From Agelaius tricolor (Eukaryota > Chordata > Aves > Passeriformes > Icteridae), in the NCBI GenBank assembly GCA_023055355.1, contig JALJCS010000038.1, positions 620,001 to 684,000 of the forward strand: a stretch of 64,000 nucleotides of DNA, given 5' to 3'. A program made the position numbers and the translations under genes. Shown one piece after another: positions 36,901 through 47,799 of this stretch (its first letter is position 1; each line of letters opens with the position of its first letter). Under the pieces are notes generated by a model. It was given only the letters and a program-made list of their open reading frames with translations, was not told where the DNA came from and searched no databases.

Positions 36901-39900
36901 TTCAGAATGTGACTGTGTTTAATTGCCATTAGGCACAGGAACATGAAGTACTATTAGTGATATCTGCTCTAAATGGACTGCTGAAATATTTGAGGAGCTT
37001 TTGTGTTAAGATTGAGTGAAGGACTTGGTGCCTGTAGGCACATCTGGGAGTGATGGTGTCTGGTTCCCCTCTCAGGTGTGGTTTTTGTGCCTGTGAAGTC
37101 TGGGTGATTTGATTTATTGGGGATGTTATCATGTAACATAACAGAGGATTTTGAGTTCGCCACTGCTGATCCTATTTAAATTAAAAGACTACTTGTTTAA
37201 GTACCTTTCCACCATCTGCACAAGAAATAGAACCCTCTGAGAAGATAAATAATCTGGTTTTATTTCTGCTTGACAAAATTATGGCTTTTAATGTGGAAGT
37301 GCTAAGCCTTTATGTGCCGTGGATTAACAGAGTGAGTGATCTGAAACATGGAGATCTCTTGATGAAGAGCTCTCTTATTGGCAATGCTAGAATTGAGACT
37401 TTTGGAAAGTATTCCTAAGGCTTTCAGGGTAGTTTAATTGTCTCTTGACAAGGTGGCTTCTCTCATGAATTCCCTCATCATTAATGACAGAACTCATTTT
37501 GTTGAGAGTTTGTGATTTATATAAAACCATAAGGGGCTTGATTGTCTATTGCCAAGTAACTGGTACTGTCACTTATATCCCCTTTGTGTTACCATGATCC
37601 ATTGCTTTGGGAACATTTGGAATGCACCTGATGCAAGACAAACCTGCCATATGGAGCAAGCAAAGTTTCAAATTCAGTGTCTTGCAAAGCTTTTCAGGTC
37701 AAAACCAAAGCAGAACCTCACTTCAGTGGAAACCCAGCATGCCTGGGTTTATGTCCTCCAAATCTTCTCCTTTCACCTAACTCCTGCTGGTAATCCTTGC
37801 TGATGATGTTGCTGGTGCCCAAATTTAACCCAGAGTTTGGAATTCCAGAGGCTCCCATGCACTATACCTGATGTAACCACAACTATGTGGCAATAAGCAT
37901 CAGCAGCATGAACTTTGTGAAGGGGCAATAACTTATTTTTTTATCAGTTCCAGCACTCAGAGGCTGAGGTTAAAGTCCTTTTCACCAAGTGCTGCTTTGA
38001 AATGTGGCTGTGTGGGCTGGGGAGCCTGGGTGCCTTGCAGTGGAATTGATCTAGGAATGAGTCCAATGCTCAGACTTGCAGAGGCATCCTGCTTCCTTTT
38101 GAGAGGAGGGAAGAAGGACAAATTTATGTGGGGGCTGAGCCTTTTGTGTTCAGTGATGGGATGGAGAGGATCTGGTCTGTGAGAACCAACACTCAAAGTA
38201 CCCATCTCTTCTGCTGCTTGCTGGGTTCATACTGTGAGTTTGTGGTGACTTCTGTATTTAAAGATTCTTTGGCAGACAGTTCTCACTCTTCTCATACAAA
38301 TTGCTGATTTGGAGCAAAATTGCTCTGATAATTTTTTGTGAATTTGTGCTGACATCTTTTCTCTGAACACTTCTGTATGTGTCCCTTTTTGGGGAAGAGA
38401 GGCAAGAGAAACTGGGATCAAAATGCACAGCTGCTCCTTACTGCTGCTGCCCACTTCTGTGGCTTTTGTAGTTCAGAATAAAGGTTTTGAGGGACCTTAT
38501 GACCTCTGTTGGGTCCCATTGCAGCTCCCTGATTCTCCCTGGGGGATAACTAGACTGTTAATTATTTGGGTTGGAGGCCCACATCTCCCTCTGTGTGGTA
38601 CAAGTGGGCTACTGGTTAAAAAGGCAGAGTCTCCTTTATTTCCCTGATATCTCCTGCTATGTTTAGCTGTTTATTTCCTTCCCATTTTGCTAATGCTGGT
38701 GTTCGTGCAGACACATGGTGAGACAGATTAGGAAGCTGATCCAGCTGAAAACTAACCCATTTCAGTGAGGGAGTGGGAAAGGATTTGTTTGGGGACTTTT
38801 GCTGGCTCAGAGAAGAAATAGGAATGAGGGGAAGGGAAAGATGCTGCCTCTTCTGCAGCAGCCTGTGCTCACCTTGGATTAAAGTAGCTCTGGGCCCACA
38901 CCCATGGTTATTGTTGTAAAGTGGGTGTAAATCTCTGCTGAATGATTCCTGGCTCCTTTCACCCTTGATTTTGAACCTGCATGGAAGCTCTGCTGTCTCC
39001 CTGTCATTCTGGAACACAGGGACTGCCTACACTGCTGAGTCTGCCCCTCTGCTCTGTGATGCAGGGCTCTGACTGACCCATGTTGTGGTGGAAGGCAAGT
39101 ACCTGTGAAATTCACACTGATTGGTTTCTCTTGTTTGTTTCCCCAGGTGATTTCTCTGGCCAGCTTTTAGCTTATTTGAGTCTTGGTCCAATATTCATTA
39201 TTGTTGGCTTTGTAACACTCATCATATTCAAGAGAGAGCTTCACACGGTGAGTCCTTCTCTCCCTTCCCAGCCTCTCCTTATGACAAAAGTCTTTTCCTT
39301 TGTCACCTGGGGCTCCTGTATTCACACTTCTTTTTCTCTCTAAAAGGAGCAAGCTGAGGAAAGCCATCTTCCTGTCAGGGAACAGCAGGAGACACTTAGC
39401 ACCCGTAGCAGGTTAAAAGGCTGCTCAGCCTTTTCTGACTTCTCTGTTACTCTGGTGTGTTTTGGACATTATCTGTGCAGAACCATCGAGGGAGATGTCT
39501 GAGGAAGTACAGAATGCTGTTGCAGAGTGGGAACACTCCCAAGATCCAGTAGGATCATAGCACTGGGCAGCATATGCAGGAAATGGTGTGTGTAACTCAG
39601 GGGGATGCACTTTCTTTGAACTACTGAGGCAGAAAAGGGGATAAAAATAAAACCTAAAGCTTTCCAAGGGAGTGGATCTGTCTTTAAGGGCTGTTTTTCA
39701 AATGTGAGCTGAATACCAGGGGCAGAAAAAACTTGTTTCAATCCAAATTCTTAAAATACTTTTTATCTGTGCTGCCAGGTAGTTGGGAATCAGTGTCATG
39801 GATAAACTCCCTCTAGGACATATAAACCTCTTGTAGCATTTGTCCTCAATAAACAGATAAAACAGGGGCCACTGAAAGGATTTTGAATGTAGGGCCACAG

Positions 39901-42900
39901 TGTCATGGGAACCAGTGGCCCAAGGGACCTGGGAATAGGGAACTCTTAACTAGGGAAGGCAGTTGTACAGTAACTGTACAACTTTCAGGTTTTTGGTAAC
40001 TCAAAGGTTTTGTGTTGGCCCAAAAGAGAAAATAAGCCAGAGCACTATTGCACAGATTTATAGTTTTCTCAATACAGGGATTTGCTTGGTGTTGGTAACA
40101 AGATGAGTGCTGAGGTTGATTCTCAGTTCTCTGTGTGGGAAGTCACTACTGGGCTGGAGAGGGACACTGGCTGCCTTGCAGCAGCCTGATCTGTGGCTTA
40201 GGATGAGGAGTGAAAAATTGCTTCATCATGTGGAATGGGACTGAGTGCTAAGGAGGCAGTGTCATCACCAGCTGGGAATTTGATCACAGCAGCAGGACTA
40301 ATTTAGGGGAGGTGTATGAACTGTGAAGTTGAAGAGCAAAAATAAATGCTACCAGGTCTGGCTTAGCTCAGAATGTGAATTCATCTTGGACTGGAGACAG
40401 CAGCTTCATGATGAAAATATTCATAGAAGGAAGAGCCAGAAAGCCTAAAAAGTCACCTTTGTTTTAAACTATTTCCCCAGATAACAGTGTCTGCACTCCC
40501 CCTGTTGGTCATTGGGAAAAGCCAGTTCCCAAAACGTGCCCTATTAAAAAGGTCACTTTCTGCACTCACTGGTGCAAGGTGCTGGCAGAAGTGCCCTGCT
40601 GTGTCATTTTTGTCTTTCTGTGTATCTGCTGCTGAAAAGCTGCATGTACACAATATGTTGCCAAATAGAAAGTGAGATGAAAATAAATGCTTTTCTTCTC
40701 AGGTATAGAATTTGGAAGCCATTGGTTTTAACTCTAGTAGTCAAAAAAGAAAATTAGAAACATAATGTTTGGGGTTTTGTCAACAGAGAGAGCCTGGTAA
40801 GTAGAAGGATCTCTTAGAGGGGATGACACAGCTGTCTTGCCTTCACAGATCTCTTTCTTGGGAGGGCTGGTGTTCAACGAGGCAGTGAACTGGTTAATAA
40901 AAAATGTAATCCGGGAGCCTCGGCCGTGCCAAGGTAGGGTGTGCACCATGAGTGTGGTGGTGTCAGGGGAGTTTGGGGTGGAATGCTGACTGGGGGGAGT
41001 TACAGGGGTTTTCCCCCTTTGCCTCACGTTGGCTGTGGATGTTTGGGTGTAAGAAGGCTGACAGAGCCTCCTGAGCAGGGACATGTCCTGGGAGCTTTGT
41101 GCATGCTCCAGCAGCATGGGCTGGCTTCACATCTGGAGTGTTCCAGTTGCTCACTATACCTTGACCATATTCTTTTTTTCTTCTCTTCCCAGAAGCCCAT
41201 TCAACAGTGACCACAAAATATGGGATGCCATCCAGCCACTCCCAGTTCATGTGGTTTTTCTCTGTCTATTCTTTTCTGTTCCTTTATTTAAGGTAAAAAT
41301 TCCGGGTCAGGTTTTGGCTGTTAATATGTTGCAACACCTGAAATGGGTGGCTCCCTTGCTGGGTGCCGCTTGAGTGGGATAATGGAATTAAATCTGAGGA
41401 CCTGCACAATTTATTGTGGCTCGGGTGGGATTGGAGCATGTCTGTCTCAATCTGAATGTAGGGCTGGAGTTTCTTTTTCTAAGCTATAATGGTGCCCCAG
41501 TGTGAGGGAGGAGGTGGGGGAAAAGGAGGAGAAATGAAGAGCTGCTTTCTCATTTTGTCTCAGTTTCAGTGGGGTTATCTATAATCTTTTGGATAATACC
41601 AGCTGTCCACTTGCATGACCTTTTAGTTGACTTTCCTTACCAAGCACTGGGTTTACCTGTGCTTTAATGAAATTCTTGCTGGGGCATGGCTCTGGAAGGA
41701 GGAAGACAAAAGTCTTGTGGCTCTGGGTGGAGGAAGACAAAGTCACAGTTCCTCCTGGCTCTGTGGGTGATGGAGGGGACTCTGTCTTGGCTCCCTGTTG
41801 CCTGTGCTCAGCACATGTCTCTCACATCAGTGTGAGCATCCTGCCCTCCATCACAGCAATCCCTGTTCACAGTTGGAGAGAAGCACCTGTGGCTCCTTGG
41901 CTGCTCTTTAACTGCTGCCAGTGCACAGATTGCTGCTGGGATGGGATTGAGCTGCCCATGACCCCAGTGGAGTAAAGCTTTCAGAGGGAGGGAGGTCAGG
42001 AGTGCTCAGCTCCCTGCCCTGTGCTCATGGCTCTCCGTCTCTTTCAGAATGCACCAAACAAACAACGCGAGGTTTCTGGATTTGCTATGGCGACATGTGC
42101 TGTCCATCTGCCTCGTCACAGTGGCTTTGCTAGTCTCATATAGTAGGTATGGAGCAGCTGTTTTCTCTTCTGCTCTCACACAGCCTCGTGGCCTGTCCCA
42201 GCCAGCAGCCCTTGCGTTCCTTATCCTGCCTTTTCCACCTGATTCTGCACTGCAGCTTGGTACAAGTGTTGCCATGAGACCCAATAAACAAAAGTGCTTC
42301 GTGTGTGGTGCTTCACAAGCATTTACAAAACCTCAAATCAGCTGAGCTTGTGCCAGTTCCCCACGGGCTCCAGTGCCATGCTCCATCCAGCCTCACTGCC
42401 TCGCCCTCTTTCCAGCACTGAGTGTGGAGGCATTGCCCCATCTGGACACAGCAGCATCTGCAGCATGTGGATCACTACAGATGATCAATCCCACTGTTTT
42501 GTTTGAGCATTAGTTAATCAAAACGTTTATAGCTGTTGGCTTGCAAGATTTAGTTAAGATGGATAAAGAAAATGGAACTGTGATAGTGATTTTTTTTTTT
42601 CTCTCTTTAGTAGATTAAATGTAAAGTGAGCTCCAGTGATTGGAAAAACAGACAAATTCAAGCTAGAAATAGGGTCACATTTTCCACAGGAAAGTAATTA
42701 CCTGTTGGCACAGCTGACTGTATGCTACAGCTGATTACTTATTACTAATTATTTTAAAAGCCTGGCAGAACAAATTTGTCAGAGGTGTATGGTCTAATTA
42801 AAACAAAATTAGAGGAAATCAAGTGACCTATGTTAGACAGAAGGTCAGATAAGATGATCATAATGATATGTGAGCAAAAAGAATGTTGAATGTAGCTTTT

Positions 42901-44998
42901 GCACACATAACAGGCCAACAGTGCAGCTCTGAATGGCTGCAGTCACAGTGAGCACAGTGGTCATGCAGCCTCTGTGCCTGTCACATTGGAGAGCCCCAAA
43001 ATCACAAAAAAAAATGCTGTCCATGTTCTTAAAAGCCTTTAAGCCCCAGCTTTGGTGGCCTGGAGGAGCCTTGTCCCATTACTGCCTTTGGAAAAGTCAC
43101 TTTTGGAACTAACAGTATTAGTTCTTCAGCTGATCCAAAGATGGATGAAGGAGAATGTGGAGGGTTATTGAGTTAAGCTCAAACTAGAAGTGCTCCAAGC
43201 TGAAACTGCTGTAGCAGGGAAGAATTTTCCCCATTTTTCCCCCCACTATTTTTGCCAGCTTTTTACTGAAAAAAGACACCCACTTTTAACATCTGGAGGA
43301 TAACTTGCACCCATATCTGTGGGTCCAGTGACACCTCAGCTCCTGAGTCTTGGCTCCTTTTGTTTTAAAGCCTGTCTGGTGACTCTTTTCTTCCACTGCA
43401 GGGTTTATTTGCTTTACCACACCTGGAGCCAAGTCCTATATGGAGGTGTGGCAGGAAGCATCATGGCCATAGCCTGGTTTGCCTTCACACAGGAGATCCT
43501 AACTCCCCTCTTCCCGAGGATAGCTGCGTGGTAAGGCTCTTTATTCTGTGGAGGTTTGTTATGGATGTTAGAAATGAGAATTCCTGGGCTCTGTCCCAGT
43601 TTTGCATACTGGCTGTTGTGTAACCTACTTTGTTCCTCCATGTTTTCTTGTGCATGCATATATACAAAGGATCATATGTCCTTGGTAAGGGTGGGGAAGA
43701 GGGAATTTAATCAATTGCTACATTTTGTAAAGCCCTACTAAAGCTGTGAGGTGTGGCAGCCTGCTGGAGGAGCTTTGCAAGATGAACAGCAGACCTTTCT
43801 TAATGAATGTCTAATAACCCAGTCAAATTGCAAACTATTTACATGTAATATAGTCTGGAAATATTGCATAAGGAAAGAAAAAAAATGTTTTTTTAAAATG
43901 TAACAAAGCCTGAAGTGATAGAATAGAATTGTTAAGTAGAGCAGGTTTTGTTTTTTTTTTTTTTTTTTTAATCAAAATTCCAGTGAAGAAAATCTAATTA
44001 TTTCCCCCTTTCCACCACATTGTCCTTTTTCAGGCCAATTTCAGAGTTCTTTTTAATCCGAGATACCAGCCTCATTCCTAACATCCTGTGGTTTGAATAC
44101 ACAGTCACAAGAGCAGAAGCAAGGTAAGTTCTGTTGGGAGTGGAGGAGCTGTTGCTGCTCTGACCTTTCTGTGCAGTTATTAATTAATTTTCTGATATGT
44201 AGCTGATAATTTTGGGCTGCTGTGGGTAGAATAGCTCGAAGTAAGGAAATACAAAGTTGTGGGTTAACGACTGCATCTGAAAGGTGAGTCTGGAGAGAGT
44301 GTGATTCAAGAATTTAATCTCATTTAAGTAGCATTTCAGCTCCTTGGCTTATGGTTTTTGCAAGCAGTTGTTTATAATCTTGCATCCCCATGTGAGCTTG
44401 TTTACACTGAAGATGGGGTGGGTGTTCTGGGGGTGTGGAGAGTGGGAAGGAATGATCAGCTTGGTGGGTATGGCAGGGTCACTTCAGTTTTGTGTGCAGC
44501 TAAGCAGAGGCACACTTTAATCCTCCTGTATTTGCCTCTGGTTTGTTGCAGCCCCCTGGGATGGGCTGGGTGTGGTGGTGTTTGCAGGGGTCCCAGGATG
44601 AGGGAAGAGATGAGAATCTTGACTCCATGTTTCAGAAGGCTGATTTATTATTTTATGATATATATTGTATTAAAAGAAAATTATATACTAAGACTATACT
44701 AAAAAATAGAAGAAAGGATTTCATCAGCAGGCTAGCAAGGAATGATAATAAAATCTTGTGACTGCTCACAGCCTCAACACAGGTGGCTGTCATTGGTCAT
44801 CAAGTAAAAACAATTTCACATGCTGGGTAAACAATTCTCCAAATCACATTCTAAAGCAGCAAAACATGGAGAAGCTGAAACTTCTCAGGAGAAAAGATCC
44901 TGGCGAAAGGATTTTCCATAAAATGTCTGTGACAGCTGGGGTCCCCTGTGCTGCCTTGCAGGAACAGACAGCGCAAGCTGGGTACGAAGCTGCAGTGA
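30966..44998 (+). CDS. DOLPP1: DOLPP1, dolichyldiphosphatase 1, 238 aa, complete
   Basis: Eight coding exons: 30966-31041, 39147-39247, 40849-40933, 41193-41292, 42048-42146, 43402-43530, 44034-44123 and 44962-44998. They total 717 nt in one frame, the same length as human. The enzyme is a polytopic ER membrane PAP2-family phosphatase that hydrolyses dolichyl diphosphate on the luminal side, recycling the lipid carrier for N-glycosylation. Motifs: K77-x6-R84-P85 in [10 protein letters not shown]100-S-S-H103 in GMPSSHSQF; and S153-R-x5-H160 in [12 protein letters not shown]. Gln164 stands where many PAP2 enzymes have Asp; I recall the same in human. Hydrophobic spans lie at about 31-53, 104-120, 136-152 and 165-185. 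The C-terminus [12 protein letters not shown] is encoded by the tiny last exon, just beyond an inserted LTR. Start context TAAGATGG. Confidence 0.96.
31042..39146 (+). other. DOLPP1: DOLPP1 intron 1 (8.1 kb)
   Basis: The first 600 bp belong to the CpG island. The rest holds one long CR1 element (32900-33645) and otherwise unique-looking sequence. Two minus-strand open frames (34296-33823, 157 codons; 34909-34487, 140 codons) lie next to each other, but neither resembles a known protein. Confidence 0.65.
32900..33645 (-). mobile_element. CR1 LINE, about 750 bp 3' part
   Basis: This is the longest CR1 copy here, in antisense to DOLPP1. On the plus strand it begins CATAGAATCATTTAAGTTGG, followed by CCGAGTCCAGCTGTTCCTCC. 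It continues through the 'CTTTCTGTAAAGAAGCTTTT', 'GGCTGAGCCTCCCCAGCTCC' and 'AATGCTGTGGAAAGCAGTGT' blocks. It covers the 3' UTR and the end of the CR1 coding region, but no intact frame remains. Confidence 0.9.
43951..43969 (+). repeat. Poly-T run (19 T)
   Basis: An uninterrupted T19 lies 65 bp upstream of DOLPP1 exon 7 in intron 6, and the acceptor has its own TCCTTTTTCAG tract. Such a homopolymer is prone to length variation and sequencing error. Confidence 0.8.
44571..44934 (-). mobile_element. Solo LTR of a passerine endogenous retrovirus (ERVK-like) in DOLPP1 intron 7
   Basis: The 364-bp element has TG...CA termini and is flanked by a perfect 6-bp duplication GCTGGG (44565-44570 and 44935-44940). 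Six bp is typical of ERVK/beta-like integrases. I recognise internal blocks common in songbird LTRs: 'CTTGACTCCATGTTTCAG', 'AAGAAAGGATTTCATCAG', 'AAGCTGAAACTTCTCAGGAG' and a CATAAAATGTCTGTGACA end. Orientation is minus: that strand carries an AATAATAAATC polyadenylation region in the second half and begins TGTCACAGACA. No internal retroviral genes are present, so it is a recombined solo LTR. Its right end is 27 bp from the acceptor of the last DOLPP1 coding exon. Confidence 0.85.
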
Positions 44999-47500
44999 CG
45001 GGACCAGGGCGCGCTGCAACAGAGACGACAGACAAGAGCAGAGACCTGGGAGCAGCAAGGAGCCTTTTTACAGACGGACCAAAGGAACAGGCAGGGACCA
45101 TACCCAAAACCTGAAAGCCTTTGCTCTGCTTTAGCAGCTAAGCTGGATGCTCCCTGATGCATGTGGGACCGTGCAGGAGTAGAAACTCATTTTGAACACA
45201 GATGCACATGGTTGGATGTACCATCGTGTCTACGTCAGGGGAGGGGGGAGAAAATGCCTGGTGTCGTGTTCGGGGGAGGGAAAACCAAAAATGAATCCTT
45301 TCTGTGACTTTTTTTTTCAGCATGAAATATACACACTATTTATTTATTTTTTTAAATGGAACTATTGTTTATGGGGTGGGTGAGGCGTTGATTGCGTGTT
45401 TTGCTTTTTTTTTTTACTTTTTTTTTTTTGGAAGAAGATGACAAAACTATAATCTCAAGTTGGTCATGTTTAATTAGGGCTTCTAATTCTTACATGGTTC
45501 TTAGGAGGGAGGGCATCTAGGAGGGTTGATCAAGACGGAAGGGAGAAGAAGACTTTCTTTTCTGCAGTCAGTTTGGGAGATCAAAATCAATTCCAACTGT
45601 ACTTTGTACAGACAAAAAGACTATAAAGATCTGATTTTTAACACTAGTGACAGTTCTGCAGGGAATCCTGCACGGATAACAGTTAAGGGGAGTGTGTGTG
45701 TAAAACAAAGGAAAAACACAAATATACTGACTCTTATTTTTTTCCACTGCTGCTCCTGTTGTGTAATTAGCAAGAGTGTCCTTTTCAGAATCTCTTCTAG
45801 GTGGCAAGATTATCATACATATCTCACATTTATTCCATCTCTTCCTTTATACTTTTATTATCTCAGGGTTGCTGTGATCTGTACAGCTTTTGTTGTACTG
45901 AGTGTGCCGAGGGCACTGGGAAGCCCATTGGTTATAAGCAGTGCTGTGCTCCAGTGAGAGTCAGCCCAAAGCCTTACAAAATTCAGTTGCTGGTCTCTGT
46001 CTTAAGCACTGGATTTTTTTTTTTCTTTTAAAGCTTAAGGGAGGGATTTTTATGAATGAATATAGTGACAACCACAAAAGAACAAGGCAAATGACTAATA
46101 ACTAGCTCAGCTGCTCTCTGAATTATTCCTCGAAGAGCCCTGTTAGACTCCATCCCTGAACTCCAAGTAGGGAATTTATCCTAGCAGAGGCTCCATCACA
46201 GTAGCTTGGTTGGGGTTCTGCAGCTGTAACCTTGAATGCTGAACTCCTACCAGCAAGTTTTGCTCTCCATCCTTCTTCCATGGCGATTGTGGCGCTCTGG
46301 GTGCTGTGTCTCTGTGGGAGTGTGCCTGCCATCTCTGTGTGCTGGTGATGCCTACGACCTCTGTGAGCCATCAGTGACCTGCCAAGGGCTATACTCAAAG
46401 TGCTTCAGGGCTGTGCATGGACACTTTCTGTATTTCTAGTATATAATGCAGCAGTTCAAGTGTAACTACAGAGAAGTATTTATTCAAAGCACAATTGACT
46501 TGAACTTTCACAGATAAAGGACAGCTTCTGAACTGGCTCAAAGGTCATCGGTGTGCCTTCGATGCAGTCATGAGCAGAGGTAAAATGACTGTCACATCTC
46601 AGTCTTGCTGCTTGTTTTCCTATCTCCACTTTAATCAGACTCCTGCATTATAAAGCTGCTTGAAGTCAGATTTTTTTTTTTTATGTTCATCCTGGTTATT
46701 TTTTTTTAAGTTTTCATCTGTGCCTGTTGCTATAGGAGTTTTGTGTGTTTGTGTGGAGCTGCTGTTGGACACCCAGACTGTAAACTGTAGAAAGTGATCC
46801 TGATTCAGGAGATCAGGAATGAAGGCTGTTTAAATTTCTGTATTTAAATAGCTACGGGTAGTAAATTATCTGTTTTCAGTTGGTACAGCAAGTATATATA
46901 TATATAAATTTTTTAAGAACTGTTTAGCACTTGCATAACATAAGCAATCCTGTAATAACTGAAGGAGCCAAGCACTGGATCTGCTTTGAAGGTGCATCAT
47001 AATCAAGAGGCATCTTGCAGCTTTCACAAGGACATTTGATGTGCCTTAGACCAGCTCTGTTGGGATGAGACAGGACATCAGGCAGGTCCCGTGACGTGGT
47101 GGTACCATATGTTTCAGTTTGAAAACTGGTACTTATGTCTTGCAAAACCATTCATTTTCTCTTTATATCTTTTGTAAGTGCACTGACAAAGCCAGAACAG
47201 AGATCACACCTCTCTTCCAAGGTTACTGAAGGAGTGGATTGTTTCAGGAGTGGCTTAGCACTTCCCCAGCCTCTCGAGCTGTTACAACAGACTGCTGGAA
47301 AAAATAAATACATGGCAACACCTATTGAGCATAGGGAAGAGGGTTCATCTCCTCATGGAGAGCAGTGCAGTGTAAAAAGCTGTTCCACTTCATGTTGCCT
47401 TCAAACCCATGCTTCCTACAGTAATTCTTAGGAGTGAGGGACAGGAAGAAGAGCTCTTGTAAGACACTGTAATAAACTCTCCTCTGTTCTCTCTGAGTTG
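44999..47500 (+). other. DOLPP1: DOLPP1 3' UTR (probable extent)
   Basis: No further exon is seen after the TGA at 44996-44998. The sequence is AT-rich with homopolymer runs (T runs near 45306-45430, 46010-46025 and 46671-46685) and a TATATATATATA stretch near 46894. AATAAA hexamers occur at 47303, 47471 and 47781; 47471 has the clearest downstream GT-rich stretch. The exact end is not determined. Confidence 0.45.
47471..47476 (+). terminator. DOLPP1: Candidate DOLPP1 polyadenylation signal
   Basis: AATAAA is followed by a pyrimidine-rich stretch and then GAGTTGTTTGTAATCTG about 25 nt downstream. An alternative at 47781-47786 is followed by GCTGTGGTTCACTGTTC. Confidence 0.45.
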
Positions 47501-47799
47501 TTTGTAATCTGCATCTTCTGCCTACTTTTGCTGTACCTTTTCAGAAATCTTTGCAATACTTGATATACAGTAGAAATTCCTTAGTGATTCCATGGATTTT
47601 CTTAACTAAATGGTGCTGTGCAGGAAAAAGATTTGAGCTCTGCCTTATTATCCTACACTTGTATGAAATCTCCTGCCACTAGTTTTCTGAAATTGAATGT
47701 TTTCTTTGGAATATGTGGCTTTGCAAGCAGATGCTTTCTCTTCCTCCCCTGTACTCAAGGGGGCTGGATGGAGATATGACAATAAAAGGAAGGTGACAG

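Noticed and set aside
44571..44934. The LTR as part of a full-length provirus
   Set aside because: Its own 6-bp target duplications flank the single LTR directly. There is no second LTR, primer-binding site or gag-pol-env sequence in the window.
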